A stretch of 64,000 nucleotides of DNA from CAIWHR01 sp963724975 (lineage in GTDB: Bacteria; Pseudomonadota; Gammaproteobacteria; Burkholderiales; Casimicrobiaceae). A program made the position numbers and the translations under genes. Positions 35,057 through 45,041 of the stretch are shown piece after piece (positions within the stretch are counted from its first letter, which is position 1; each line of letters opens with the position of its first letter). Below the pieces are notes generated by a model, which was given only the letters and a program-made list of their open reading frames with translations, made no database searches and was not told the origin of the DNA. Location of the stretch: the NCBI GenBank assembly GCA_963724975.1, contig CAVRXB010000005.1, positions 496,001 through 560,000 on the forward strand, given 5' to 3'.

Positions 35057-38000
35057 ATGCCCGACCTCCCCAGCGCGCTCACGACCTTGCCGTTCGAGGC
35101 GGTGACGATCCTCTTCACGGACATCGAGAGGAGCACCGCGCTGTGGGAGCAGGATGCGGCGCGGATGTCGAGGGCGCTCGCCGCACACGATGGGCTCGCG
35201 CGCCGCGTGGTCGAGGCGCGTCGCGGCACTGTCATCAAGATGACTGGCGACGGCATGCATGCGGTGTTCGGGGCGGCGCATGATGCACTTGCGGCGAGCC
35301 TCGATCTGCAGCAGGCGCTCGCCGATCCGGCGGCGACCGAAGACCTGGCATTGCGCGTGCGCTGCGGCATCCACACCGGCGTCGTCGAGCGCCGCGACAA
35401 CGATTGCTTTGGCGGCCCAGTCAATCGCGCCGCGCGGATCATGGCCAGCGCCCATGGCGGACAAGTGCTGCTGTCACAGGCGGTGGTCGAACTTCTGCAC
35501 GGCCTCCTGCCGGTGCCGGTGACGTTGCGCGATCTCGGCAGTGTCCGGCTGAGGGACCTAGCCACGCCGGAGCGGGTCTACCAGGCCGTGCACCCGGCGC
35601 TGCGGCAGGATTTTCCGGCGCTACGTTCGCTCGAAGCCACGCCGAACAATCTGCCACAGCAGCCGACGAGTTTCATCGGTCGCGCCAAGGAACAGGTCGA
35701 CATCGAGCGACTGCTCGCGCGAGGCCGCCTGCTGACGCTCACCGGCTCCGGCGGCTGTGGCAAGACGCGCCTCGCGCTGCAGGTTGCGGCCGACGCGCTT
35801 GACCGCTACGCGGACGGCGTATGGTTCGTCGAGCTGGCACCCCTGTCGGATCCGGAACTGGTGCCGCAGTCGGTGGCCGCTGTGCTGGGACTCAAGGAAG
35901 AGCCGGGGACCCCGCTCGTACGGACGCTTATCGACCATCTGAAGGACCGGCGCCTGCTCCTGCTTCTCGACAACTGCGAGCACCTGCTCGACGCGTGCGC
36001 GCGTCTTGTGGACGCGATGCTCAGGCAATGCCCAGGTGTCCGGATCCTCGCAAGCAGTCGCGAGGCCATCGGCATCGCCGGCGAACAGGCGTACCGAGTG
36101 CCGTCGCTGTCGCTGCCGGACCCGAAGGAGGTCCCTACGCCGGCCTCGGTGATTCCATTCGAAGCGGTCCAGCTGTTTCGCGAACGCGCGCGCCTCGCCC
36201 GCGCGGATTTCGCGATCACCGAACACAATGCGGCCGCGGTCGTCTCGATCTGCCGCCGGCTCGACGGCATCCCGTTCGCGCTCGAGCTCGCGGCGGCTCG
36301 CGTGCGCTCGCTGTCAGTCGAGGATATCGACGGTAAGTTGATCGAGCGCTTCCGGCTGCTGACCGGGGGCTCGCGCGCCTCTCTGCCCCGGCAGCAGACG
36401 TTGCGCGCGCTGATCGACTGGAGCTACGATCTTCTGAGCGAACCCGCGCGATGTCTGCTGCAGCGCCTCTCCGTGTTCGCCGGCGGGTGGACGCTAGAGG
36501 CCGCCGAGCGCGTGTGCGCGGGTGACGGCCTCATCGAGGAGGAGGTCGTCGACCTGCTCGTCTCGCTTGCGGACAAGAGCCTCGCCGCCGTCGACCCGGT
36601 TGATGGCGGCTCGCGCTACCGGTTGCTCGAGACGGTGCGGCAGTACGCGCGCGACCGATTGCAGGAGGGAGGCAGCGGCGAGACGACCCGGGCTCGGCAT
36701 CGCGATTTCTTCGTCGCGCTCGCCGAAGAAGCAGAGCCGCAACTGATCGGCGCGGAGCAGACGGCATGGCTACGAAGGCTTGAAAGCGAGCACGAGAATC
36801 TGCGAGTGGCGCTCGAATGGAGCTCCGCCGATGCGGATCCGGCGAAGGGCCTGCGCCTGTGCGGTGCGCTGCAGCGTTTCTGGTACACACGCGGCTACTT
36901 CAACGAGGGCCGAGCGTGGTGCGCGCTCCTCCTCGCGCGGCCGGGCGCGCAGACCCCGACTCGCGAGCGCGCGAAGGCGCTGCGCGGCGCCGGATGGCTG
37001 GCGCGGGAACAGTGCGACTACGCGGCGGCCAGCGCGTTGCTGGAGGAGGGTCTCGCGCTCGGGCAAGCGCTGGAAGATCGGCGCGGGGTCGCCCACACGC
37101 TCCACGGCCTGGGCGGCATCGCTCGGGAGCAGGGCGACTTCGAGAAGGCGCGCGAGCGCTTCGCGGGAAGCCTCGATCTCTATCGCGACGCGGGCGACCG
37201 CCAGGGCGTGGCCGCTGCGCTCAACAGCCTGGGCCTGCTTGCTCGCGAGCTCGGGGACTATCCTGCAGCGCGGCGGCTCTACGAGGAGAGTCTCGCGATC
37301 GACCGGGAGCTCGGTGACCGACGCAGCATCGCTGTTTCGCTCAACAATCTCGGCGGCATGGCGTGCGACCAGGGCGATTTCGCGACGGCCCGCGCGCTGC
37401 ACGAGGAGAGTCTTGCGATCAAGCGCGAGCTCGGCGACCGCAGCGGCATCGCATCGTCGCTCGCCAACCTCGGCGACATCGCGCGCGAGCAGCGCGATTA
37501 CGCGACGGCCGAGCGCCTCATCGAGGAAAGCCTCACGATGAGGCGCGAACTCGGCGATCGCCGCGGCATTGCGATCTCGCTGTGCATCCTCGGGAACGCC
37601 GCGCTGGAGCAGAGCCGCCACGCCCAAGCGCAGGCGCTCTACGAGCAGAGCCTCGAGATCGAGCGGGCGCTCGGCGATCGGTGGGGTATCGCGACGTCGC
37701 TCAACTGTCTCGCCAACCTTGCGTCGGAAACTGGCGTGCCGGAGCAAGCCCGGAAGCTCTACGCGGAAAGCCTCGTGATCACACACGAGCTGGGTGATCG
37801 GTGGGGCATCGCCGAGTCGCTGACGGGGCTCGGCAATGTCGCGCGGGCCACCGCGGGGCCCTTAGCTGCCGCGCGCATGTGGGGGGCGGCGGAACGTCTT
37901 CGCGGAGAGATCGGCGCTCCGTTGCACGACCACGAACGTTCGCGCTACGAGCGGGAAGTCGCCGCGGCGCGCGCGGCGGCGACGGACGCAGCGGTGTTTG

Positions 38001-38074
38001 CGACGGCCTGGGAGGAAGGACGGGCAATGACGCTCGAGGCCGCTGTCGAGCTCGCGCTCGGCGTGCCGGGCTAG
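35057..38074 (+). CDS. Class III cyclase / NB-ARC-like ATPase / TPR signalling protein 1
   Basis: A 1005-residue protein from the ATG at 35057 (MPDLPSALTTLPFEAV). Residues 12-170: cyclase homology domain with both metal aspartates (LFTDIERST, KMTGDGMHAVFG) and VNRAARIM. From about 205: AP/STAND ATPase with P-loop GSGGCGKT (about 229-236), Walker B LLLLLDNCEHL and the LDGIPFALELAAAR motif. Residues about 640-930: seven or more tetratricopeptide-like repeats of 40 residues, each with an RELGDR boundary. A C-terminal helical segment closes the protein. STAND proteins switch on ligand binding and oligomerise; coupling this to cyclase activity is the natural reading. A paralogue lies at 48124. The ligand is unknown. 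Confidence 0.88.
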   Translation: MPDLPSALTTLPFEAVTILFTDIERSTALWEQDAARMSRALAAHDGLARRVVEARRGTVIKMTGDGMHAVFGAAHDALAASLDLQQALADPAATEDLALRVRCGIHTGVVERRDNDCFGGPVNRAARIMASAHGGQVLLSQAVVELLHGLLPVPVTLRDLGSVRLRDLATPERVYQAVHPALRQDFPALRSLEATPNNLPQQPTSFIGRAKEQVDIERLLARGRLLTLTGSGGCGKTRLALQVAADALDRYADGVWFVELAPLSDPELVPQSVAAVLGLKEEPGTPLVRTLIDHLKDRRLLLLLDNCEHLLDACARLVDAMLRQCPGVRILASSREAIGIAGEQAYRVPSLSLPDPKEVPTPASVIPFEAVQLFRERARLARADFAITEHNAAAVVSICRRLDGIPFALELAAARVRSLSVEDIDGKLIERFRLLTGGSRASLPRQQTLRALIDWSYDLLSEPARCLLQRLSVFAGGWTLEAAERVCAGDGLIEEEVVDLLVSLADKSLAAVDPVDGGSRYRLLETVRQYARDRLQEGGSGETTRARHRDFFVALAEEAEPQLIGAEQTAWLRRLESEHENLRVALEWSSADADPAKGLRLCGALQRFWYTRGYFNEGRAWCALLLARPGAQTPTRERAKALRGAGWLAREQCDYAAASALLEEGLALGQALEDRRGVAHTLHGLGGIAREQGDFEKARERFAGSLDLYRDAGDRQGVAAALNSLGLLARELGDYPAARRLYEESLAIDRELGDRRSIAVSLNNLGGMACDQGDFATARALHEESLAIKRELGDRSGIASSLANLGDIAREQRDYATAERLIEESLTMRRELGDRRGIAISLCILGNAALEQSRHAQAQALYEQSLEIERALGDRWGIATSLNCLANLASETGVPEQARKLYAESLVITHELGDRWGIAESLTGLGNVARATAGPLAAARMWGAAERLRGEIGAPLHDHERSRYEREVAAARAAATDAAVFATAWEEGRAMTLEAAVELALGVPG

Positions 38075-38151
38075 TAAGCATGTTGCCCGTGCCGAGGCGC
38101 GCGGGCCCTTCTATCTGGGCCCGATGCTACGCCCCGCAAGGGCGCCCGCGG

Positions 38152-38459
38152 TCAGAACGCAATCCGGTCCATCAGCATGTCGCGGTACATGACCCAGTCG
38201 CCCATCAGGCTGTACAGCGGGTGGGTGAAGGTCGCGGGGCGGTTGTGCTCGAAGAAGAAATGGCCGACCCACGCGAAGCCATAGCCGGCGACGGGCGCGG
38301 CCGCGAGCCACCACGCATTGCCGCGTCGACGATCGCCGCGACGACGCAGCCCATTACGAGCGAGGTGCCAACGAAGTGCAGTCGCCGGCACGTCGGGTTC
38401 GCGTGCTCGGAGAGGTAGAACGGGTAGAACTCGGAAAACGTGGCGTAGGGCCCGGCCAT
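38152..38459 (-). CDS. DUF962 (Mpo1-like) membrane protein (frameshifted)
   Basis: A protein of about 103 residues: N-terminus MAGPYATFSEFYPFYLSEH in one frame, then from about 38328 NAWWLAAAPVAGYGFAWVGHFFFEHNRP in another. One missing G (GACGCGGC for GACGCGGGC) explains the shift. The NPTCRRLHFVGT and GHFFFEHNRPAT motifs with conserved histidines define the DUF962 family. Yeast Mpo1 of this family is an Fe-dependent dioxygenase of 2-hydroxy fatty acids; the bacterial role is unproven. It is separated by two bases from the threonine aldolase stop codon and so is the last gene of the prfB operon. Confidence 0.8.
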
Positions 38460-38461
38460 CG

Positions 38462-39477
38462 TCAATGTGCGCGCGCGAAAAATGCGTCGACCACGCCAAC
38501 CGCACGCTCCACATCCGGGCGTCCGACGTCGAGATGCGTCACCCAGCGCTGGTGCGTCGCCCCGATGATCTGCACGCCTTGCGCGTCGAGATGCTTCGCG
38601 AAGGCGTCGGCGATATCGGCGCGCTGCATCGACGAACACCATGTTGGTCTGCGGCGTCGACACGCGAAGCGCCTCATGCTTCCCGAGGCCCGTAGCGAGC
38701 AATGCCGCGTTGTCGTGATCTTCGGCAAGCCGCTCGATGTGATGCGCGATCGCATGACGGCCCGCAGCGGCGAGGACTCCGGCTTGCCGCATGCCGCCGC
38801 CCAGCATCTTGCGCCAGCGCCGCGCCGCCTTGATGTAATCGCGCCCGCCGCAAAGCAACGAGCCGACGGGCGCGCCCAGTCCCTTCGACAGGCACACGGA
38901 GACCGAATCGAAGCCCTTGCGCAATCTCCCTCGGCGCGACGCCGCGCTTCACCGCCGCATTCCACAGACGCGCGCCGTCGAGATGGAGCGCGAGGTGGCG
39001 TCGATCGGCGAGCGCGCGCACCTCGGCGACGTAACCTTCCGGCAGCACCTTGCCGCCGATCGTGTTCTCGAGCGCGATCAATCGTGTCTTGGCGAAATGC
39101 GAGTCGTCCGGCTTGATGGCCGCATCGATAGCAGCGATGGGAATCGTTCCGTCCGCTGCGTTGTCGAGCGGCTGCGGCTGGATGCTGCCAAGGACCGCGC
39201 CTCCGCCCGCTTCGTAGCGATAGTTGTGTGACTCCTGCCCGAGGATGACTTCGTCCCCGCGCGCGCAATGGGTCATCACGCCGATCAGGTTCGACTGCGT
39301 GCCCGAAGGCACGTACATCGCAGCCTCGAAGCCCAGCAGCGCCGCGACCTCCGCCTCCAACGCGTTGACGCTGGGATCGTCGCCGAAGACATCATCGCCG
39401 ACGAGCGCCGCGGCCATCGCCGCGCGCATCGCCGCCGTCGGTCGCGTCACCGTGTCGCTGCGAAAGTCCGTTGCCAT
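38462..39477 (-). CDS. ltaE: Low-specificity L-threonine aldolase (two frameshifts)
   Basis: A PLP enzyme of about 338 residues of the beta-eliminating lyase family, cleaving L-threonine or allo-threonine to glycine and acetaldehyde. The N-terminus MATDFRSDTVTRPT, GTQSNLIGVMTHC, LHLDGARLWNAAV and the PLP lysine in CLSKGLGAPVGS are visible. Frames change near 38922 (an extra G in a GGG run) and near 38628 (before ADIADAFAKHL), both inside well conserved sequence, so these are probably sequence errors. The ATG lies six bases after the lysS stop. Confidence 0.85.
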
Positions 39478-39483
39478 ATTAGT

Positions 39484-41004
39484 TCAAGCTTCATTCTTCA
39501 ATTGCGGAAACAGGATTACGTCGCGAATCGAGGGACTATCGGTCAAAAGCATCACCAGACGGTCCACGCCGATGCCCTCACCCGCCGTCGGCGGCAGTCC
39601 GTATTCCATTGCGCGCAGATAGTCGGCGTCGAAAAACATCGCCTCCTCGTCGCCCGCCTCGCGCGCCTCGACCTGGCCGCGAAAACGTGCCGCCTGATCT
39701 TCCGGATCGTTGAGCTCCGAAAACCCGTTGGCAAATTCGCGACCGGTGATGAACAGCTCGAAGCGGTCGGTGACGGCCGGATCGGCGTCGTTCGCGCGCG
39801 CGAGCGGCGACACGTCGGTCGGATGCGCGACGATGAACGTCGGCTGCACGAGCTTGTCCTCGGTGGTCGCCTCGAAGAGCTTCAGTTGCAGAATGCCGAT
39901 GCCGTCGGTAGGAAACACCTCGACGTCGAACGGCGCGAGCGCGACCCGCAGGTACTCGGCCTTCGCGAGCTCCGCCAGCGTGTAATGCGGATGGTATTTG
40001 TGAATCGCCTCGGCCATCGTCAGGCGGTCGAATTTCGCGCCAAGATCGATGGGCGTCCCCTGGTAGGCGATCGAGGTCTTGCCGACGACCATCTGCGCTA
40101 CCTCGCGAACCAGCGCTTCGGTGAGATCCATCAGGTAGTGATAGTCCTGATAGGCCTCGTAGAACTCGAGCATCGTGAATTCGGGGTTGTGCCGCGTCGA
40201 GATGCCTTCGTTGCGAAAGTTGCGGTTGATCTCGAACACCTTTTCCATGCCGCCGACGACGAGCTTCTTGAGGTAGAGCTCCGGCGCGATCCGCAGGTAG
40301 AGCTTCATGTCGAGCGCGTTGTGATGCGTGACGAACGGCCGTGCGGCCGCGCCTCCGGGGATCGGATGCATCATCGGCGTCTCGACTTCGAGATATCCGC
40401 GGGCGACGAAGAACTCGCGCATCGCCTGCACGATCTGGGAGCGCTTGATGAAGACGTCGAGTGAGGCCGGATTGGTGATGAGATCGACGTAGCGCTGCCG
40501 GTAGCGCTGCTCCTGGTCGGTGAGCCCGTGGAATTTCTCCGGCAGCGGCCGCAGCGCCTTCGCGAGCAGCCTCACCTCGCGCGCTTTGACCGACAGCTCG
40601 CCGGTCTTGGTCTTGAACAGGGTGCCGGTCGCGCCGACGAGGTCGCCCAGGTCCCAGTGCTTGAAGGCGTCGAGCGCCTCGGCACCCAGCGCGTCGAGCG
40701 TCACGTAGAGCTGGATGCGACCGCTCATGTCCTGCAGCGTCGCGAAGGCGGCCTTGCCCATCACGCGCTTCAGCATCATCCGTCCCGCGACCGCGACGCT
40801 CGCGTGCAACGCTTCGAGCTCCTCGTTGCTCTTGTCGTCGAATTTCTTGTGCAGCTCCGCAGCGAGGGCGTCACGCCGGAAGTCGTTCGGATAGGCGTGC
40901 CCGCGCGCTCGAATCGCGGCGAGCTTCGCGCGGCGCTCGGCGATGATCTGGTTCTCGTCCTGCGGCACGGCAGCGGCCGGCGCCGGATTGTTCTTGTCGG
41001 ACAC
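39484..41004 (-). CDS. lysS: Lysyl-tRNA synthetase, class II
   Basis: A 506-residue intact enzyme. The N-terminal OB-fold anticodon-binding domain (about residues 55-170, GRIQLYVTLDAL) is followed by the class II catalytic core: motif 1 region with GGAAARPFVTHHNALD, motif 2 FRNEGISTRHNPEFTMLEFYEAY, motif 3 GIGVDRLVMLLTDSPSIRDV. It charges tRNA-Lys in the cytoplasm. Its start lies two bases after the prfB stop, matching the widespread prfB-lysS operon. Confidence 0.97.
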   Translation of the reverse strand: MSDKNNPAPAAAVPQDENQIIAERRAKLAAIRARGHAYPNDFRRDALAAELHKKFDDKSNEELEALHASVAVAGRMMLKRVMGKAAFATLQDMSGRIQLYVTLDALGAEALDAFKHWDLGDLVGATGTLFKTKTGELSVKAREVRLLAKALRPLPEKFHGLTDQEQRYRQRYVDLITNPASLDVFIKRSQIVQAMREFFVARGYLEVETPMMHPIPGGAAARPFVTHHNALDMKLYLRIAPELYLKKLVVGGMEKVFEINRNFRNEGISTRHNPEFTMLEFYEAYQDYHYLMDLTEALVREVAQMVVGKTSIAYQGTPIDLGAKFDRLTMAEAIHKYHPHYTLAELAKAEYLRVALAPFDVEVFPTDGIGILQLKLFEATTEDKLVQPTFIVAHPTDVSPLARANDADPAVTDRFELFITGREFANGFSELNDPEDQAARFRGQVEAREAGDEEAMFFDADYLRAMEYGLPPTAGEGIGVDRLVMLLTDSPSIRDVILFPQLKNEA

Positions 41005-41006
41005 GG

Positions 41007-42111
41007 TTACACCCCCTGCTTCAAGCTCGCGGCAATGAAGTCGTCGAGATCGCCGTCGAGAATCGCCTGCGTGTTGCCGACTTCGTAGTTGGTGCGCAGA
41101 TCCTTGATGCGCGACTGGTCGAGCACGTAGCTTCTGATCTGGTGACCCCAGCCGATGTCGGTCTTCGAATCCTCGAGCTTCTGCTGTGCCTCGCGCCGTT
41201 TGCGAAGCTCGAGCTCGTAGAGTTTCGATTTCAACATTGCCATCGCCTCGGCGCGATTGCGGTGCTGCGAGCGGTCATTCTGGCACTGGACGACGATGTT
41301 GGTCGGCAGATGCGTGATCCGCACCGCCGAATCGGTCTTGTTGATGTGCTGGCCGCCGGCGCCGGAGGCGCGGAACGTGTCGATCCGTAAATCGGCCGGG
41401 TTGATCTCGACCTCGATGGAGTCGTCGACTTCCGGATAGACGAACACGCTCGCGAACGACGTATGCCGTCGCGCGTTGGAATCGAACGGGCTCTTGCGGA
41501 CGAGGCGATGCACGCCGACTTCGCTGCGGAGGTAGCCATACGCGTAATCGCCTTCGACCTTGACCGAGGCGCTCTTGATTCCTGCGATTTCGCCGGGTGT
41601 CTCTTCGAGCAGTTCGGTCCGGTAGCCCTTGCGCTCGCAGTAACGCAGATACATCCGCAGCAGCATCGCCGCCCAATCCTGCGCTTCGGTGCCGCCCGAT
41701 CCCGCCTGGATGTCGATGAAGCAGTTGGCAGGGTCCATCGGATCGGAAAACATCCGCCGGAACTCGAGGTCGGCGGCGATCTTTTCGATGGCTGCGACGT
41801 CCGCGGCGACTGCTTCCAGCGTCGCGTCATCCGCATCCGCGCGTGCAAGCTCGAAGAGCTCGCCACTGTCGCGCAAGCCGGCGTCGAGTGTCGTCAGCGT
41901 GCCCACGACGCCTTCGAGCAGCTTGCGCTCCTTGCCAAGCTCCTGCGCGCGCTTCTGATCGTCCCAGATTTTCGGGTCTTCGAGCTCCCGCGTAACCTCG
42001 GTGAGGCGCACCGCCTTCACATCGAAGTCAAAGATACCTCCGCAGCTCGGCCGTGCGCTGCTTCAGATCCGCGAGCGACGCGGCGATCTGGTTGACGCGT
42101 TCGGCTTCCAT
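41007..42111 (-). CDS. prfB: Peptide chain release factor 2, with programmed +1 frameshift
   Basis: A 367-residue RF2 made from two frames. Codons 1-27 start at the ATG at 42111 (MEAERVNQIAASLADLKQR) and end at an in-frame UGA at 42030-42028. The remaining 340 codons are in the +1 frame. The GGQ loop (GAGGQHINKTDSAVRITH) and the SPFDS recognition region (RKSPFDSNARRHTSF) are visible. It releases peptides at UGA and UAA. This shift is genuine autoregulation, unlike the other frameshifts in the window. It is first gene of the operon with lysS, ltaE and the DUF962 gene. Confidence 0.96.
42027..42039 (-). promoter_or_regulatory. prfB: RF2 programmed frameshift site
   Basis: On the minus strand the sequence AGG-TAT-CTT-TGA-C combines an internal Shine-Dalgarno-like AGG three bases before the slippery CTT, the weak stop UGA and a following C. 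This is the classic autoregulatory site: low RF2 lets the ribosome slip by +1 and finish the protein. Confidence 0.95.
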
Positions 42112-42355
42112 GGAGGCTTTTCCTTCGAGACAAACGCAAATTATAGCCGAGACATTGCCCTACCGCCTGGCTGCTCGGCCCGATATCGTACCCAATCGAC
42201 CGGGCGATTTCTATCTCGGATATGCGCCGAGCGAACGATTGTTGGGTGGCGCAGACCTTTCGCCTATCATTGAAGATCCATTACAGGTCCGAGCACGAGC
42301 GTTCGGCAATCATATTTTCGACCGACGAGTTCGGCAGCTTGTACAGAGGACTCTA

Positions 42356-43213
42356 GTGCATACACCGGATCGGTTCGCGCCCGCACACGTGCTACCGGCG
42401 GACCTGTCGGCGGACGCGTTCGCGTTCGTGTTTCGCGGCGACAAAGTGCTGGTCTCGGGCGAGGACGCAAGCGATCCGACGCCGCCGCGGCTTCCACGAT
42501 GGGGCGAGCTTTCGGCGCTCGGCGTCAGCGGCGCGCCGCATTATCTCGGCGCGCTCGAAGGAGTGGACTGCGTAACGGCAGCCGTTCCGGACGGTGCAGT
42601 CGAACCTGCAGGATGGCGATATGCGGGCTTGCGTTCATTGTTCTTCGTGCTGCCGGATGCGCACCTGGCCCTCGCCGCCCGCGCGTTCCAGATCGTGGAC
42701 TGGGAGCGAACGCACCGCTTTTGCGGCCGCTGCGGCACCGCGACCCGCGACAAGGCGGGCGAGCGCGCAAAGGAATGTCCCGCGTGCGGGCTGATCGCCT
42801 ATCCGCGCGTGACACCGGCGATGATGGTGCTGATCACGCGCGGCTCGGACGTCCTGCTCGCCCGCGCCCATCGTTTTCCTCCGGCGATGTTCAGCGCGCT
42901 CGCGGGATTCGTCGAGCCCGGCGAAACGATCGAGGACTGCATCCACCGCGAAGTGCGCGAGGAAGTCGGCGTCGAGGTCGCGAAGCTCGAATATTTCGCG
43001 AGCCAGTCGTGGGCCTTTCCCCACTCGCTGATGATCGCGTTCACCGCCGAATACGCGGGCGGCGAAGTCCGGCCCGACGAGACCGAAATTGCCGAAGCAC
43101 GATGGTTTCACTTCGACGACGTCCCGAAGCTGCCTCCCAGCGTATCGATCGCGCGCCGGCTGATCGACGCCACGGTCGCGCGCCTCGCCAGAAATGCAGC
43201 GGGTTCCTGCTAA
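42356..43213 (+). CDS. nudC: NAD+ diphosphatase (NADH pyrophosphatase), Nudix family
   Basis: A 285-residue protein from the GTG at 42356 preceded by AGAGGA; the frame is open further upstream toward prfB, but the family length fits this start. It has the zinc ribbon CGRCGTA...CPACG, the Nudix box GFVEPGETIEDCIHREVREEVG, and a downstream SQSWAFPHS motif. That motif corresponds to the NudC-specific SQPWPFPxS array with two substitutions. The family hydrolyses NADH to NMNH and AMP and can remove NAD caps from RNA. It is divergent from prfB. Confidence 0.88.
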   Translation: MHTPDRFAPAHVLPADLSADAFAFVFRGDKVLVSGEDASDPTPPRLPRWGELSALGVSGAPHYLGALEGVDCVTAAVPDGAVEPAGWRYAGLRSLFFVLPDAHLALAARAFQIVDWERTHRFCGRCGTATRDKAGERAKECPACGLIAYPRVTPAMMVLITRGSDVLLARAHRFPPAMFSALAGFVEPGETIEDCIHREVREEVGVEVAKLEYFASQSWAFPHSLMIAFTAEYAGGEVRPDETEIAEARWFHFDDVPKLPPSVSIARRLIDATVARLARNAAGSC

Positions 43214-43281
43214 ACTAGCGTCCCTTGCCAGACACCGCCGGCCGCCGCGCAAAATCGTCCGACGTATTCCTGCGGTACCCG

Positions 43282-43878
43282 ATGCTTCGTCTCCTGCTGC
43301 TCTTGTTCTGTATTTCCGCCACCGTTACCGGCACGGCGGCGTTGGCTCAGGATGGGCGCGACCTGACCGAAGACGCGCGAAAGCAATATGCCCAGGGGCT
43401 GCGCGAGGCTTCCGCGATGGTGAAGGACCGACAATTCGCGAACGCAAATGCCAAGCTCGACGTCCTGCTCGCGCAGCGGCCGCGCGAGGCGCAGGCACGC
43501 TTTCTCAAAGGCGTCGTACAAACCGAGCAGGGGCAGGACGCCGCTGCCGTCGCGACGTTTTCAGCACTGATCGCCGACTATCCCGAACTGCCGGAGCCCT
43601 ACAACAATCTCGCCGTGCTCTACGCGCAGAAAGGTGAGTTCGAGGGCGCGCGCATCGCACTCGAATCCGCGGTGAAGGCGGCACCGGACTGGCCGGTTGC
43701 GCACGAGAATCTTGGCGATATCTATATCCGCCTCGGCGCCGCGGAATACGCGACCGCGGCGAAGCTCGATCGCGCGAACAAGGCGGCGGCCGGCAAGCTC
43801 GCTCTCGCGCGCGAGCTCATCGCGCCGATCCCGAAGCCCGCAGCGGCCGCATCGACTGCCGCTCCGCCAAAACAGTGA
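43282..43878 (+). CDS. Secreted tetratricopeptide-repeat protein
   Basis: A 198-residue protein from the ATG at 43282 (MLRLLLLLFCISATVTG) with a signal peptide ending near ALAQ. A longer frame starts at a TTG 19 codons earlier. It is followed by three TPR-like helical pairs (AKLDVLLAQRPREAQARFLKG, LPEPYNNLAVLYAQKGEF, WPVAHENLGDIYIRLG) and a Pro/Ala-rich tail. Probably a periplasmic scaffold; no specific partner is visible. It lies 46 bases before the exported cyclophilin gene and may be cotranscribed. Confidence 0.8.
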   Translation: MLRLLLLLFCISATVTGTAALAQDGRDLTEDARKQYAQGLREASAMVKDRQFANANAKLDVLLAQRPREAQARFLKGVVQTEQGQDAAAVATFSALIADYPELPEPYNNLAVLYAQKGEFEGARIALESAVKAAPDWPVAHENLGDIYIRLGAAEYATAAKLDRANKAAAGKLALARELIAPIPKPAAAASTAAPPKQ

Positions 43879-43924
43879 TTTTTCGCAACTCCATCGATTG
43901 AATTTCCACTCCAGGAGCTTTGCC

Positions 43925-44528
43925 ATGATGCGTCGACTGTTCCTCATTGCTGCCGCCACGATGGCTATCGCGCTCGCCACTCCCGCGCTGGCCGCGAATC
44001 CGCAAGTCGAGTTCGACACCACCGCAGGCAAGATTCGCGTCGAGCTCTATCCCGACGCCGCGCCGGCAACCGTGGTCAACTTCCTCGATTACGTGAAGGC
44101 GAAGCACTTCGACGGCACGCAATTCCATCGCGTGATTCCCGGCTTCATGATTCAGGGCGGTGGATTCACAGCCGACTTCCAGCAGAAGCCAACGAAAAAG
44201 CCCGTCGTCAACGAAGCCGAGCTGTCGAGCAAGGCCGGGCTCTTCAACGTGCCGGGAACGATTTCGATGGCGCGCACGCCGACCCCAATTCGGCGACGGC
44301 GCAATTCTTCATCAACGTCAACGACAACAAGTCGCTCAACTTCCGCTCGCCCGACCCCGCCGGCATCGGTTACACGGTATTCGGCAAGGTCGTCTCGGGC
44401 ATGGACGTCGTCGACAAGATCGCGACTGCCGAAGGCGCCCCGACCGGCGCCGGCGGGCATCGTTCCGGACCGACGTGCCGGTCGACACCGGTCATCGTCA
44501 CGCGGCTTACGTCGTCGAAGCGAAGTAA
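43925..44528 (+). CDS. ppiA: Exported cyclophilin-type peptidyl-prolyl isomerase (frameshifted)
   Basis: A cyclophilin of about 200 residues with signal peptide (MMRRLFLIAAATMAIALATPALA) after AGGAGC. The core has FHRVIPGFMIQGGG, GTISMART, then SATAQFFINVNDN and YTVFGKVVSGMDVVDKI in a different frame. One missing base near 44276 (ACGCCGACC for ACGGCCGACC) and two or three further indels at 44455-44520 disrupt the end, where DVPVDT and AYVVEAK can still be read. Catalytic residues are present, so an active periplasmic foldase is likely. It is followed by the cytoplasmic cyclophilin gene ten bases later. Confidence 0.83.
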
Positions 44529-44537
44529 GGAATCCCC

Positions 44538-45032
44538 ATGGTCATCCTGCACACCAATCACGGCGACATCACGCTTCAACTCGATGCCGACAATGCGCCC
44601 AAGACCGTCGCCAATTTCCTGCAATACGTCCGCGACGGCCATTACGACAACACGATCTTCCACCGGGTGATCGACGGTTTCATGATTCAGGGCGGCGGCA
44701 TGGAGCCCGGCATGAAGCAGAAGCCGACGCGCGCGACGATCGCAAACGAGGCCGGCAACGGGCTCAAGAACCGCAAGCACACGGTGGCGATGGCACGCAC
44801 GTCGGAACCGCACTCGGCGTCGAGCCAGTTTTTCATCAACGTTTCGGACAACGATTTCCTCGACTACAAAGGGCCGAGCCCGCAAGGATGGGGTTACTGC
44901 GTATTCGGCAAGGTCGTGGCGGGACAGGATGTCGTCGACCGGATCAAGGGTGTGGCCACCGGCAACAAGGGCGGCCACCAGAATGTCCCAAATGAAGATG
45001 TCGTGATCACGCGCGCCGAGGAAGTTGCCTAG
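44538..45032 (+). CDS. ppiB: Cytoplasmic cyclophilin-type peptidyl-prolyl isomerase
   Basis: A 164-residue intact cyclophilin without signal peptide. It has FHRVIDGFMIQGGGMEPGM, the active-site stretch SSQFFINVSDNDFLDY and VFGKVVAGQDVVDRIKGV. Length and absence of export signal match PpiB, which accelerates proline isomerisation during folding in the cytoplasm. It follows ppiA and precedes lpxH on the same strand with ten-base gaps, the common betaproteobacterial and gammaproteobacterial ppiB-lpxH order. Confidence 0.93.
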   Translation: MVILHTNHGDITLQLDADNAPKTVANFLQYVRDGHYDNTIFHRVIDGFMIQGGGMEPGMKQKPTRATIANEAGNGLKNRKHTVAMARTSEPHSASSQFFINVSDNDFLDYKGPSPQGWGYCVFGKVVAGQDVVDRIKGVATGNKGGHQNVPNEDVVITRAEEVA

Positions 45033-45041
45033 GGGGCGCAT

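Noticed and set aside
34910..38160. Weak sequence similarity between the flanks of the 35057 gene (GCGGGCCC...TACGCC...CGCAAG on both sides), possibly direct repeats of an insertion
   Set aside because: The matching blocks are short, gapped and GC-rich; they do not form a convincing direct repeat or target duplication.
41007..42111. prfB frameshift as another sequencing error
   Set aside because: The break is exactly at AGG-TAT-CTT-TGA-C, the known RF2 programmed frameshift site, so it is biological.
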